Source: Enhydrobacter aerosaccus
Lineage (GTDB): Bacteria > Pseudomonadota > Alphaproteobacteria > Reyranellales > Reyranellaceae
Direction of reading: 5' to 3'
NCBI GenBank assembly: GCA_903915535.1
Contig: CAIWTJ010000153.1
Location: forward strand, 1-39,293
DNA length: 39,293 nt
Shown: one piece after another, positions 7,250 to 15,831 of the stretch
Layout: each line of letters begins with the position of its first letter
Position numbering within the stretch: the first letter of the stretch is position 1
The notes under the pieces: generated by a model
What the model saw: only the letters and a program-made list of their open reading frames with translations
Databases searched by the model: none
Told to the model about the DNA's origin: nothing
Position numbers and translations under genes: made by a program

Positions 7250-9954
7250 GCAAGTACGACGTGAACGGCCGGGTCTACACGATAGAACCCAGGCCCGGCC
7301 AGTGCCTGCGCACCTTCCTGCGCGACCTCGAGGTCTTTGGCGTCAAGAAGGGCTGCGACGCCGGCGACTGCGGCGCCTGCACGGTCCATATCGACGGCAA
7401 GCCCTTCCACTCGTGCCTGGTGCCGGCCTTCCGCGGCGAGGGCCGCAAGATCACCACCATCGAGGGCCTCGCCAGGGACGGCGTGATGCATCCGATGCAG
7501 AAGGCCTTCCACGATGCACAGGCCTTCCAGTGCGGCTACTGCGCCGCCGGCATGATCATGACCACGGTCACCCTGACGGAGGCCCAGAAGGCCGACCTGC
7601 CGCACACGCTCAAGGGCAATCTCTGCCGCTGCACCGGCTATCGGTCGATCGTCGACGCCCTCAACGGCAAGTGCAACATCGAGCCCGATGTCGCGGGCAA
7701 CGCGCTGGGCGCCAGCCTCCCCAATCCTTTCACCGACGCCATCCTGACGGGCAAGGCCCACTACACGATGGACGTCGCCGTCGAGGGACTGCTGCATCTC
7801 AAGGTGCTGCGCTCGCCGCATGCCCATGCCCGCATCCGCAAGATCGACAAGACGAAGGCCCTCGCCGTGCCGGGCGTAGCCGCCGTCTATACCTGGGAAG
7901 ACGTTCCCGGGCGCAAATTCAGCTCCGCCCTGCACGAGGATCACCTGGTCGATCCCGACGACATCACCCTGCTGGACCGCGTCGCGCGTTTCGTTGGCCA
8001 GCGCATCGCCGCCGTCGTCGCCGAGAGCGAAGGCGCGGCCGAGGCCGGCTGCCGTGCACTCGACGTCGAGTACGAGATCCTGCCGGCGGTGTTCGATCCC
8101 GTCGCCGCGATGGCGCCGGGCGCCCCGATCCTCCACGACAAGGATGAAGTCGTGGGCGGCGGCACCAACATCTTCTGCAACCTCCAGGGCGAGATCGGAA
8201 ACGTGGCGAAGGGCTTCGCCGAAGCCGACGCCGTCCACGAGCAGACCTACTCGACGACCCGCGTCCAGCACGTCCACCTCGAGACTCACGGTTCGATCGC
8301 CTGGAAGGGCGACGACGATCGCTGGCACGTCCGCACCAGCTCGCAGGGACCGTTCGTCGTCCAGAAGAAGCTCGCCCATATCATGGGCATTCCCATCCGC
8401 GACATCCATGTCTTCACCGAGCGCGTGGGCGGAGGCTTCGGTGGCAAGCAGGAGATGGTTTCCGAGGATCTGGTGCTGTTTGCGACCATGAAGCTCGGCC
8501 GGCCCGTGAAGTGGGAGTGGACGCGAGAGGAAGAATTCATCGCCGCCACGACGCGGCACCAGATGACGACCACCGTCAAGATCGGCGCCAAGAAGGACGG
8601 AACGCTGACGGCGCTCGACGTGCGCGTCGTGTCGAACACCGGTGCCTATGGCGGGCACGGCAGCGAGACGCTGGCGGCCGCGATGAGCGCGCCGCTCGCG
8701 GCCTATCGTTGCCTCAACAAGAAGGGCGATGGCTACGCCAACTACACGAACATGACGCCGGCCGGCGGGTTCCGCGGCTACGGCGCATCGCAGACCACCT
8801 TCGCCATCGAAAGCGCGATCGACGAGCTGGCGCGGAAGCTAGGCATCGACCCGTTCGTGATGCGGCGCAAGAACGTGGTGAAGCCCGGCGACAACGTCGA
8901 GTCGATCTGGAAGGAAGCCAGCGACGCGAGTTTCGGCAGCTACGGCATCGCGCAATGCCTCGACATCGTCGAGCGCGAGCTGGCCCGCGGCAACGGCGTC
9001 GAGAAACCGGCCGGCGACAACTGGCGCGAGGGAACGGGCGCGGCCCTGGCCATGCTCGAATGCGGCCCGCCGACCGAGCATCGTTCCGGCGCGGCGATGG
9101 AGCTGCTGCCGGATGGAACCTATCATCTCGCGTGCGGCTCCTCGGAGATGGGCAACGGCATCTCGACGGCGCACAAGCAGATTGCCGCGTCGATTCTCGG
9201 CGTGCGGGCAAGCGACATTGCCCTCTCCAACGCCGACACCGACAAGACGCCCTACGACACCGGCACCTACGCCAGCACCGGCACCGTGGTGGCGGGCAAA
9301 GCCGTGCATCTCACCGCCCAGGCGATGCGCGACGACATCCTGGACTTCGCCTCCCGCCACACCGGCGCGGCGCGCGACCAGTGCCGGCTCGACAACGATG
9401 CCGTGATCTGCGGCAACAAGCGCGTCATGCTGAGCGAACTGCACGCGGCGGGCACCAGGATCGACCATCGCTTCGAGGTCCGCCAGAAATCCTACCTATC
9501 GCCGCGCACCATCGCGTTCAACGTCCACGGCGTGCGGCTTGCGGTCCACGCCATCACCGGCGAGATCCGTGTGCTGCACAGCGTTCACGCCGCCGATATC
9601 GGAAAGCCGATCAACCCGATGCAGTGCCGCGGCCAGCTCGATGGTGCGGTGGCGATGGGCTACGGCTGGGCGCTGATCGAGAACATGGTGCACGACGACC
9701 AGGGACACATGGTCAATCCCCAGCTGCGCAACTGCCGCATCCCCACGTTCGCCGACACGCCGCACACCGACATCTTCTTTGCCGACACCACCGATTCGAT
9801 CGGTCCGCTGGGCGCCAAGTCGCAAGGCGAGTGTGCCATCAACCCGGTGGCGCCGGCGGTGGCCAACGCGCTCGCCAACGCGACAGGCGTGCGCTTCACC
9901 GACCTCCCGTTCACGCCAGATCGTCTCTACGCACGGCTCACGCCGCGGTCATGA
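7246..9954 (+). CDS. Fused [2Fe-2S]/molybdopterin subunit of a xanthine dehydrogenase-family hydroxylase
   Basis: A 902-residue fusion of the small iron-sulfur subunit and the large molybdopterin subunit, the arrangement seen in aldehyde oxidoreductase MOP of Desulfovibrio; here the FAD domain is encoded separately upstream. The plant-type ferredoxin cluster uses Cys37, 42, 45 and 57 (KKGCDAGDCGACTVHIDG). The second cluster uses Cys96, 99, 127 and 129 (QCGYCAAGMI, GNLCRCTGYRS). The Mo domain starts near residue 150 and contains ERVGGGFGGKQE and AGGFRGYGASQTTFAIESAI. The AKSQGECAINPVAPAVANA block places the probable catalytic Glu at about residue 862. I chose ATG 7246, which overlaps the preceding stop (ATGA), although the frame is open well upstream. 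The last codons overlap the next gene, again as ATGA. Possible substrates are aldehydes, purines or N-heterocycles; no accessory XdhC or MobA gene is present in the window. Confidence 0.88.
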   Translation: MSKYDVNGRVYTIEPRPGQCLRTFLRDLEVFGVKKGCDAGDCGACTVHIDGKPFHSCLVPAFRGEGRKITTIEGLARDGVMHPMQKAFHDAQAFQCGYCAAGMIMTTVTLTEAQKADLPHTLKGNLCRCTGYRSIVDALNGKCNIEPDVAGNALGASLPNPFTDAILTGKAHYTMDVAVEGLLHLKVLRSPHAHARIRKIDKTKALAVPGVAAVYTWEDVPGRKFSSALHEDHLVDPDDITLLDRVARFVGQRIAAVVAESEGAAEAGCRALDVEYEILPAVFDPVAAMAPGAPILHDKDEVVGGGTNIFCNLQGEIGNVAKGFAEADAVHEQTYSTTRVQHVHLETHGSIAWKGDDDRWHVRTSSQGPFVVQKKLAHIMGIPIRDIHVFTERVGGGFGGKQEMVSEDLVLFATMKLGRPVKWEWTREEEFIAATTRHQMTTTVKIGAKKDGTLTALDVRVVSNTGAYGGHGSETLAAAMSAPLAAYRCLNKKGDGYANYTNMTPAGGFRGYGASQTTFAIESAIDELARKLGIDPFVMRRKNVVKPGDNVESIWKEASDASFGSYGIAQCLDIVERELARGNGVEKPAGDNWREGTGAALAMLECGPPTEHRSGAAMELLPDGTYHLACGSSEMGNGISTAHKQIAASILGVRASDIALSNADTDKTPYDTGTYASTGTVVAGKAVHLTAQAMRDDILDFASRHTGAARDQCRLDNDAVICGNKRVMLSELHAAGTRIDHRFEVRQKSYLSPRTIAFNVHGVRLAVHAITGEIRVLHSVHAADIGKPINPMQCRGQLDGAVAMGYGWALIENMVHDDQGHMVNPQLRNCRIPTFADTPHTDIFFADTTDSIGPLGAKSQGECAINPVAPAVANALANATGVRFTDLPFTPDRLYARLTPRS

Positions 9955-10895
9955 CCGTCAGCATCGTCACTCAAACCTCCGTGCGGCCCGAGCGTGCGGA
10001 GGATTTTGCGCGTTGGCAGGGCGAAACCAGCACGATCGTCGCCACCTTTCCGGGCTTCATCGAGCAGCGCCTTCTGCCGCCCAATCCGCCGCTACAGGTC
10101 GACTGGGTGATCCTGCAACGCTTCGAGACTCTGGCCGGAGCCCAGGCCTGGCTCGCATCGTCCCAGCGTCATGAGCGTATCGACGGTGTGGGGCCGATGC
10201 TGGTGGGCCGCGACGATGTCCATCTCGTGCAGGACGACGCGAGTGCCGCACGTGTCGCGCCGGTCTCCGCCGTCATCAGCACGCGCGTGAAGCCTGGCAG
10301 GGAAGCCGAATACCGGGCATGGGAGCGCAAGATCGCCGCCGCGCAGTCCAAGGCGCCTGGCCTTCAAGGCTACCGGTTCGAACCGGCAGTGCCGGAAGTG
10401 CAGGACGACCATGTAGCCATCCTGCGCTTCGACAGCCAGGCAAACCTCGATGCCTGGCTCGCGTCGGCCGAACGCAGGAAGCTGCTCGAAGAGGCCGCGC
10501 CGCTCACCGTCGAGTTCCACACCCGCCTGGCCCAGTCGGGCTTCGAGCAGTGGTTCCGTGACGCCACGCCGCCGGGTGGGCCGCCGCTCGCAGCGTGGAA
10601 AATGAACATGATCGTCCTGCTGACGCTCTATCCGGTCGTATTCCTGTGGAGCGTCTGGTTCGGCCTGCCGATCCTGGCCACCCGGCTGCAGATGAATTTC
10701 GCCCTCGCCCTGTTCATCGGCAACATCTTCAGCGTGAGCGCAACGGCGTTCCTGGTGCCGTGGACCGCGAAGTATGTTCTCGCCTGGTGGTTCCCGTCTT
10801 CGCCCACGGGTTCGGCGCGAACGAGCGCTCTCGGCGCCGCCGCGGTGCTGGCGGCCTACGCGGCGATGGTCTTCGTCTTCTGGAAGGCCTTCTAG
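9951..10895 (+). CDS. Membrane protein with two ABM (antibiotic biosynthesis monooxygenase-type) domains
   Basis: The 314 residues divide into two tandem ABM ferredoxin-like domains (about 1-95 and 103-195) and a membrane part with three helices (about 220-243, 249-272 and 293-312). The two domains share the same pattern: SIVTQTSVRPERAEDFARWQ versus AVISTRVKPGREAEYRAWE at their starts, and LAGAQAWLASSQRHERI versus QANLDAWLASAERRKLL later. This suggests an internal duplication. It resembles the COG3224 group. ABM domains bind haem or oxidise aromatic compounds without a cofactor in some families, but here activity is unproven. Its ATG overlaps the stop of the molybdopterin subunit (ATGA 9951-9954), so it is the last gene of that operon. 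Confidence 0.82.
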   Translation: MTVSIVTQTSVRPERAEDFARWQGETSTIVATFPGFIEQRLLPPNPPLQVDWVILQRFETLAGAQAWLASSQRHERIDGVGPMLVGRDDVHLVQDDASAARVAPVSAVISTRVKPGREAEYRAWERKIAAAQSKAPGLQGYRFEPAVPEVQDDHVAILRFDSQANLDAWLASAERRKLLEEAAPLTVEFHTRLAQSGFEQWFRDATPPGGPPLAAWKMNMIVLLTLYPVVFLWSVWFGLPILATRLQMNFALALFIGNIFSVSATAFLVPWTAKYVLAWWFPSSPTGSARTSALGAAAVLAAYAAMVFVFWKAF

Positions 10896-10899
10896 CGCC

Positions 10900-11697
10900 T
10901 TAGTTGCGCCAGCTCGTGTCGATCTTGTCGATCTTGCGGATTAGTGCCGCAAACTCGAGGTCTCCTCCAGCGGTATCCTTCTCGCCAAAGCCTTCGAGCT
11001 GGGCGCGCGACTTGCCGGCCACGTTATCGCCCATGGCGCTGATCGTACCGGCGGCGCCGGCATCGATCTGGACCTGGCAGGCGCGCTCGAGGCGATAGAG
11101 CCGCAGGAATGCCTCGGCCACCGTCCGCCCGGTCGTAAGCAGGCCGTGATTGCGCAGCATCATCGCCGTGTAGTCGCCGAGATCCTTCACCAGTCGTGGC
11201 CGCTCATCGAGTTCCAGGCTTACGCCTTCGTAGTCGTGATAGGCGAGAGCGCCGTGGAACGCGGTGGCGTTCATGGAGATCGGCAGCAGGCCCTCGCTGG
11301 TGGCGGCGACCGCCATGCCGGCGCGCGTATGCGTGTGCATCACCACGCGATGACGCGCCTGGTGGGCCATGTGGATTGCCGAATGAATGACGAAGCCCGC
11401 GTAGTTCACCGGATAGTCCGACTTGCCGATGACATTGCCGTCGACGTCGATCTTCACCAGGTTCGAGGCCGTGACTTCGTCGTAGTTGAGGCCGAAGGGG
11501 TTGATGAGGAAGTGCGCCGCCTCACCCGGCACGCGTGCGGTGAGATGGCCGTAGATCAGCTCGGTCCAGCCGAAATAATCGACCAGCCGGTAGGCCGCGG
11601 CGAGCTGGCGGCGCAACACGGCCTCGCCTTCGGCGGGCGGCAGGCTCTGAATGTCGATTCCGGTCAGCGGCAGGTCGGCCGCGATATGCATGTCCAT
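10900..11697 (-). CDS. Class II aldolase/adducin family protein
   Basis: A 265-residue zinc-dependent class II aldolase/adducin fold protein, related to L-fuculose-phosphate aldolase. The metal-binding triad is visible: His121 and His123 in VVMHTHTRAG and His184 in LRNHGLLT. The GHLTARVPG block (about 50-58) supplies the phosphate or carboxylate loop. The start at 11697 has a good GGAGGAA ribosome site 7 bases upstream; a second Met two codons later is an alternative. It is divergent from the O-methyltransferase across a 56-bp gap and its stop lies 4 bases past the end of the convergent ABM gene. Many such proteins are of unknown substrate, including decarboxylase-like members, so I give no symbol. 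Confidence 0.85.
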   Translation of the reverse strand: MDMHIAADLPLTGIDIQSLPPAEGEAVLRRQLAAAYRLVDYFGWTELIYGHLTARVPGEAAHFLINPFGLNYDEVTASNLVKIDVDGNVIGKSDYPVNYAGFVIHSAIHMAHQARHRVVMHTHTRAGMAVAATSEGLLPISMNATAFHGALAYHDYEGVSLELDERPRLVKDLGDYTAMMLRNHGLLTTGRTVAEAFLRLYRLERACQVQIDAGAAGTISAMGDNVAGKSRAQLEGFGEKDTAGGDLEFAALIRKIDKIDTSWRN

Positions 11698-11757
11698 GGA
11701 CGGTTCCTCCCGGAGAACTGGGGCTATGATCCGTCAACCGGGAGGAAAGGTCCATGG
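11694..11757. repeat. Near-perfect 20-bp inverted repeat covering both divergent start regions
   Basis: CCATGGACGGTTCCTCCCGG (11694-11713) and CCGGGAGGAAAGGTCCATGG (11738-11757) are inverted copies that match at 18 of 20 positions, separated by 24 bp. Each arm includes a start codon and its ribosome-binding sequence, for the aldolase gene on the minus strand and the methyltransferase on the plus strand. Some symmetry is expected from two Shine-Dalgarno/ATG pairs, but this extent is more than needed. Transcription of either gene must start inside the spacer or in the other gene. Confidence 0.7.
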
Positions 11758-12758
11758 CGGAAAAACCGCGCCTCGATACGACACGCCTGCAGAAGATGGC
11801 CCAGGCCTATTGGGAAAGTGCTGCCCTGATGGCCGCCGTCGAGCTGGAGATATTCACCGCGATTGCCCGTGGCCAGAACACGATCCCCGCCGTCGCCAGC
11901 GCAGCCGGCATCGGCGAGCGCAACGCCGAGCGGCTGCTGACGGCGCTCTCCGCCATGACGCTACTGAGCCGAGACGGGGAGCGCTTCACCAACGCGGCCG
12001 ACGTCGAGCGTTTCCTGGTCAAGGACAGTGACCGCTATGCCGGACCCTGGATCCTGTTCACCAAGCCGCGCTGGGAAGCCTACGGCAAGATGAGCGAGCG
12101 GTTGCGCAGCACCGAAGTGAACAAGCTCGGCGCCTACAAGGAATTCACGGTCGACGATGCGCGGCGCTACCACGGCGCCACCTACTCCATCGGCATGGGC
12201 GCTGCCCGCCTATTCAGCCGACAGGTCGATCTCAGCGGCCGCAAGCTGCTGCTCGATCTCGGCGGCGGCTCGGGTGCCTACAGCATCGTGGCGACCCGGA
12301 CCTATCCCGGACTGAAGGCGATCGTGCTCGACCTGCCGCCGGTCGTCGTGGTGGCGCGCGAATACATCGAAGCCAATGGCGCCAGTGACCGCGTGAGCGC
12401 GATCGCGGGCGACTTCACCGAGAGCGAGTTCCCCCAAGGCGTCGATGTCGTGGTGATGGCAAGCAACCTGCCGCAATACGAGCCGGACCTCATCCGGCTG
12501 GTGGTCCGCAAGGCCTTTGCCGCCCTCCTCCCCGGCGGTGAGATGCACCTTGTCGGCGAGACTTTGCACGACAACCGGAACGGTCCTCTCTCAGCAGCCC
12601 TGTGGGGCCTCAACGAGGGCGTCTATGGCAGCACGGGCCTGGCGCATACCGAATCGGAAGTGAAAGGCTATCTGCGCGACGCGGGGTTCACCGGCGTAGA
12701 AGTTCATCCCTTCGTTCCCGGCGTGCTGAGCCGCGTTGCAGGCCGCAAACCGGGCTGA
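11754..12758 (+). CDS. SAM-dependent O-methyltransferase (COMT/acetylserotonin type)
   Basis: A 334-residue methyltransferase with the two-domain layout of the plant COMT-like family. The N-terminal winged-helix dimerisation domain is at about residues 15-90, with SAALMAAVELEIFTAIA and AAGIGERNAERLLTALSAM. The Rossmann domain contains motif I LLLDLGGGSGAYSI (about 165-178), followed by the acidic loop VLDLPPVV and the DVVVMASNLPQYEP segment. Such enzymes methylate hydroxyl groups of small molecules in bacteriochlorophyll, carotenoid and polyketide pathways. The target here is not evident. GGAGG lies upstream of the ATG. Its last 55 bases overlap the 3' end of the convergent desaturase-family gene. 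Confidence 0.85.
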   Translation: MAEKPRLDTTRLQKMAQAYWESAALMAAVELEIFTAIARGQNTIPAVASAAGIGERNAERLLTALSAMTLLSRDGERFTNAADVERFLVKDSDRYAGPWILFTKPRWEAYGKMSERLRSTEVNKLGAYKEFTVDDARRYHGATYSIGMGAARLFSRQVDLSGRKLLLDLGGGSGAYSIVATRTYPGLKAIVLDLPPVVVVAREYIEANGASDRVSAIAGDFTESEFPQGVDVVVMASNLPQYEPDLIRLVVRKAFAALLPGGEMHLVGETLHDNRNGPLSAALWGLNEGVYGSTGLAHTESEVKGYLRDAGFTGVEVHPFVPGVLSRVAGRKPG

Positions 12759-13633
12759 GGCGCGACCTCGGCATCGCTTCGGAACGGCAGCATCAGGTAG
12801 TCGCGAAGCGTTTGCGGCTCCTGGACGTCGACGAGCCCGACCTGCGGCCACTCGTCGGCCCTGGGGAAATAGGCGGTGCCGAACAGTACGTCCCAGAGCG
12901 GCGTCGTGGTGCCGAAGTTGCGGTTCATGTGCCGCAGCTCGCGGGATTGGTGGATCCTGTGCAGGCGGTTGTCCGTGAACACATAGCGCAAAGGACCGAT
13001 GTTGATGCGGGTGGACGAGTGGGTGAAGTAGGTGTGGGTGTTGAAGAGCACGATCAGCAGCCACGGCACCGGCCCGGCGGCCACTCCCAGCAGGAACGCC
13101 AACGGCAACGTCACGCCGACGTACTGGAAGAAATCCTCGGTCACGTGGTGATAGCTGTTGATGGCGCTCATCTCCGTGACCGAATGATGGACGCGGTGAA
13201 ACCGCCACAGCCACGCGAACGTGTGCTGCGCGCGGTGTGTCCAGTAATAGAAAAAATCGGCGATGACCGCGACGCCGAACGTTGCCGCGGCCCAGCCCGC
13301 CACACGGATCGCCAGGTTGTCGGAGGTAGTGAACCGTGCGAGATCGAGCGTGACCAGGGACGCCGGCTGGCCGGAGACCGTGGTTCCCGCGGCTACCTGG
13401 CTCACGCCGGACAGCTCCTGCAGTATTGTCAGCACAAGCGTGTTCACGGCGATACCGCAAACCACGAAGAGCCCGCCCCGGACATACGATTGCAGCGAGT
13501 TCCGCGTACGCGGCAGAAGCAGCTCGAACGTCAGATACGCGAGGCAGGTTACCGCCGGGTATTCGAGCCGAATCAGCATCGCATTCACGAAGCCATAGCA
13601 GGCCGAATAGACGTCTCCGAGCAGGGACAGCAT
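12704..13633 (-). CDS. Sterol desaturase/fatty acid hydroxylase family protein, paralogue 1 (altered third His box)
   Basis: A 309-residue integral membrane di-iron oxygenase of the fatty acid hydroxylase superfamily, which hydroxylates or desaturates lipid chains. Hydrophobic helices run through the first 125 residues and about 170-200. The His boxes are HRAQH (133-137), HRVHH (146-150), an additional YHHVTED (161-167) and HRIHQ (225-229). The last box normally reads HxxHH, and here the final His is Gln (codon CAA). The following NRNFGTTTPLWDVLFGTAY block is normal. I chose the ATG at 13633, which has AGGAA upstream; the longer open frame is arginine-rich noise antisense to the neighbouring region. 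A second paralogue is at 19608-20462. The two share the wording HSVTEMSAINSYHHVTEDFF versus HSITEMSALSSYHHITEDMI. Confidence 0.85.
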   Translation of the reverse strand: MLSLLGDVYSACYGFVNAMLIRLEYPAVTCLAYLTFELLLPRTRNSLQSYVRGGLFVVCGIAVNTLVLTILQELSGVSQVAAGTTVSGQPASLVTLDLARFTTSDNLAIRVAGWAAATFGVAVIADFFYYWTHRAQHTFAWLWRFHRVHHSVTEMSAINSYHHVTEDFFQYVGVTLPLAFLLGVAAGPVPWLLIVLFNTHTYFTHSSTRINIGPLRYVFTDNRLHRIHQSRELRHMNRNFGTTTPLWDVLFGTAYFPRADEWPQVGLVDVQEPQTLRDYLMLPFRSDAEVAPQPGLRPATRLSTPGTKG

Positions 13634-13677
13634 GAATTTCCTATCGACGATCTGACCGGTCGACGCAAGACCGGCGG

Positions 13678-14709
13678 CTAAGGCTGCCGTGCCAATGCCT
13701 TGGCGACATAGGGCGTCAATATCCTCGCCACGAGGTCGTGCCCTTGCGGCGTCCAATGGCCGTCCTGCGGATAATACAGTCCCGAAACCTTGCCGCTGGC
13801 GACTTCGGCGCGCATGGGGGCGGCCATATTGACGACGTCCACGCCACGCCGCGAGAACATGCCGGCCAGCCGGGCCGCAGGCAGATCGACATCGACATCC
13901 ACAGGGGGCTGCTTCTCCAGCCAGCCGACGGTGGCCCAACTTCCGCCGGGAAACTCGATGCCCGCGGGCGTCAGGAACGGCACGTACGCCGCGCCCGATG
14001 CCCGCACGGTCCGGATCGTCTCGTCTACGAGATCCTCGGTGCGTTGCCACAAATCGGCGTTCTGCGTCCCCGGGCGCAGGTAGCTGATCCAGTCGCCCGC
14101 TCCTTCCATCTTGTCGGATCGGAAACGCACGACGCCCCGGCCGTCGACATCGATCTTCGTATCGAGAACCGCCTGCAAGGCCCCATCGGGCGCGCGTGCA
14201 TACGCGTGCCCGTAAAGGAGCCGCGTGTACATCCAGTAGAAATCCTGAACGACCACCTTGGGCCGATACCGGGCGATCAGCTCCTTCATCAGCACGAGTT
14301 GCTGATCGAAGGAGTACATCCAGTGCCCCCCATTCACGATGCGCGCGGGCTGGCCCAGGCGTCGGCCGATGACATCGGAAAAGCGCTGCTCTTCCGCGAC
14401 GCCCCAGCCGAAGGTGAAGGCATCGCCGACGAACAGGATCGTCGGGACATCGTCTGAAGCCACCAGCGGCGCACTCCGCAACCCCTCATCGTTGGTGCGC
14501 ACCGGCATCGTGAACTCCGGCGATGTGTATGTGAAGTTCAGGTCCGGCCGATAGCGCCAGATCGTGCGCGCATCCCGGCGGCTCATGGCGAGCTGCTCGT
14601 TGCGGTCGTAGCTCGGCGGCGGCGGCTTGCCGAGCGGCGCGCCGAACAGCACCGCGCCGATTGCCAGGGCAACCGCGACGGCGATGCCGATGGAGTGCAA
14701 GGGCTTCAT
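13678..14709 (-). CDS. SGNH/GDSL hydrolase-like protein lacking the catalytic serine
   Basis: A 343-residue protein with an N-terminal signal anchor or signal peptide (about residues 5-24, GIAVAVALAIGAVLF) and an extracytoplasmic SGNH-type domain. Block I reads FVGDAFTFGWGVAEEQRF, so the usual nucleophile Ser of GDS is Ala97 (GCC; a TCC Ser codon would need one change). The C-terminal Asp-His block is intact in DGHWTPQGH (about 316-324). Proteins of this type often accompany MBOAT acyltransferases in acylation of exopolysaccharides. The gene is divergent from a second SGNH-like gene and the MBOAT, with 60 bp between the starts. I chose the ATG at 14709 just before the hydrophobic segment; its ribosome site (GGCGGG) is modest. 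An acyl-binding, non-hydrolytic role is possible. Confidence 0.8.
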   Translation of the reverse strand: MKPLHSIGIAVAVALAIGAVLFGAPLGKPPPPSYDRNEQLAMSRRDARTIWRYRPDLNFTYTSPEFTMPVRTNDEGLRSAPLVASDDVPTILFVGDAFTFGWGVAEEQRFSDVIGRRLGQPARIVNGGHWMYSFDQQLVLMKELIARYRPKVVVQDFYWMYTRLLYGHAYARAPDGALQAVLDTKIDVDGRGVVRFRSDKMEGAGDWISYLRPGTQNADLWQRTEDLVDETIRTVRASGAAYVPFLTPAGIEFPGGSWATVGWLEKQPPVDVDVDLPAARLAGMFSRRGVDVVNMAAPMRAEVASGKVSGLYYPQDGHWTPQGHDLVARILTPYVAKALARQP

Positions 14710-14769
14710 CCCGCCGAAGGTAGCACGCCGGATGACATGCTGGTGCTTTTCGGGAATAAACGCGGTTGA

Positions 14770-15831
14770 ATGTGGGCGATCTTCGGCAAAGAAATCCTGG
14801 TACCGGCCCTGATCGGGATTCTGGCGATTGCGGGCCTCGAGAGCTGGGTTCGCTCCGATGCCGCCGTCGATTATATCGATGTCCATCGCCCGGGCTATAT
14901 TGGCATTCCCATCCGCGTCGTCGTCGAAAAGCAGCTCTGGCACCTCGAGGCCCTGGCGCGAACCGGCGTGGATCGTGTTGCGATCGTGGGCAGCAGTTCG
15001 GTGGTGAACGGCATCGACGAGCGGACGTTACGGCAACAGTTCCGCGACCTGGGCTATCCGCTTCAACCCCAGACACTCGGCGTCACGGCGTTTCTGGCCT
15101 ACGAACTGCCCCTGCTAAAGCGCCTGATCCTTACCTCCCGCACGAAGCGGGTCGTCTATCTCTACAATCTCTTTTCCTTCGCCGACCAGGTCCACCCCGA
15201 GGCCGTCGATTCGCGTTGGGATCTCCCCGAAATGCTGCGCCTCCAGCCTCTGCAGCCGTGGGATACAGCGGGCAACAACCTCATACTCGACCGCACCGCC
15301 ACGAACTTCCTGTGGCTGACGAGATATCGCGACCTCCTCAAGGAAGAGGCTTGGCGCGCGCTGACAGCAACGCTGTCGCCGCTCGACCAGCCCTACGACT
15401 ACCCCCCGGGCGAGATCATCGCGCCCTCGCAAAGGCCGCAGGCGATGGAGCCGCCGATCCCGCCCGGCACCGGCGTGGTATGGCTGCGCAAGGCGTATCT
15501 CGACTCTACCGGGCGCAACGACACGATGGGCTATCGCGGTCTCGAGCGATTCTGTGCGCTGGCGCGCGAAGCAGGCGTCGATTTCATGGTCGCGCCGGTC
15601 GTCGAACCGGCCTTCAACCGCTTTAGCGCCTACGCCAAGGAGGCCGACCGCGAAACCGTCGACCGGAACGTCAAGGCGATCGCCGATCGCTGTGGCGCGA
15701 CTTTCGTTCCGCGCGACGGCTTCAAGGACATCGAGTCCCGGGACATGCTGTTCCGTGATTTCGTGCATCTCTACGACACCGGCAGAGACATCTACACGCC
15801 GCGGTTGGGCGAAATGATCATGAGCCGCTGA
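14770..15831 (+). CDS. SGNH-fold protein partner of the MBOAT acyltransferase (DltD/AlgJ-like role)
   Basis: A 353-residue protein with one N-terminal hydrophobic helix (about 8-24, EILVPALIGILAIAGLES) and a soluble domain presumably outside the cytoplasm. A serine-rich nucleophile-like turn VAIVGSSSVVNGI (about 71-82) sits where block I of SGNH proteins is expected, and a DFVHL motif (Asp330, His333) near the C terminus supplies the Asp-x-x-His element. The stop TGA is directly followed by the ATG of the MBOAT gene, so the two are co-translated. In alginate, cellulose and D-alanyl systems such proteins receive the acyl group exported by the MBOAT. The assignment is by context and motif; overall similarity to AlgJ or AlgX is not obvious. 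Confidence 0.75.
   Translation: MWAIFGKEILVPALIGILAIAGLESWVRSDAAVDYIDVHRPGYIGIPIRVVVEKQLWHLEALARTGVDRVAIVGSSSVVNGIDERTLRQQFRDLGYPLQPQTLGVTAFLAYELPLLKRLILTSRTKRVVYLYNLFSFADQVHPEAVDSRWDLPEMLRLQPLQPWDTAGNNLILDRTATNFLWLTRYRDLLKEEAWRALTATLSPLDQPYDYPPGEIIAPSQRPQAMEPPIPPGTGVVWLRKAYLDSTGRNDTMGYRGLERFCALAREAGVDFMVAPVVEPAFNRFSAYAKEADRETVDRNVKAIADRCGATFVPRDGFKDIESRDMLFRDFVHLYDTGRDIYTPRLGEMIMSR

Noticed and set aside
12704..14050. Desaturase paralogue 1 starting 139 codons earlier
   Set aside because: The added part overlaps the SGNH gene in another frame and is arginine-rich, and paralogue 2 shows where the family begins.
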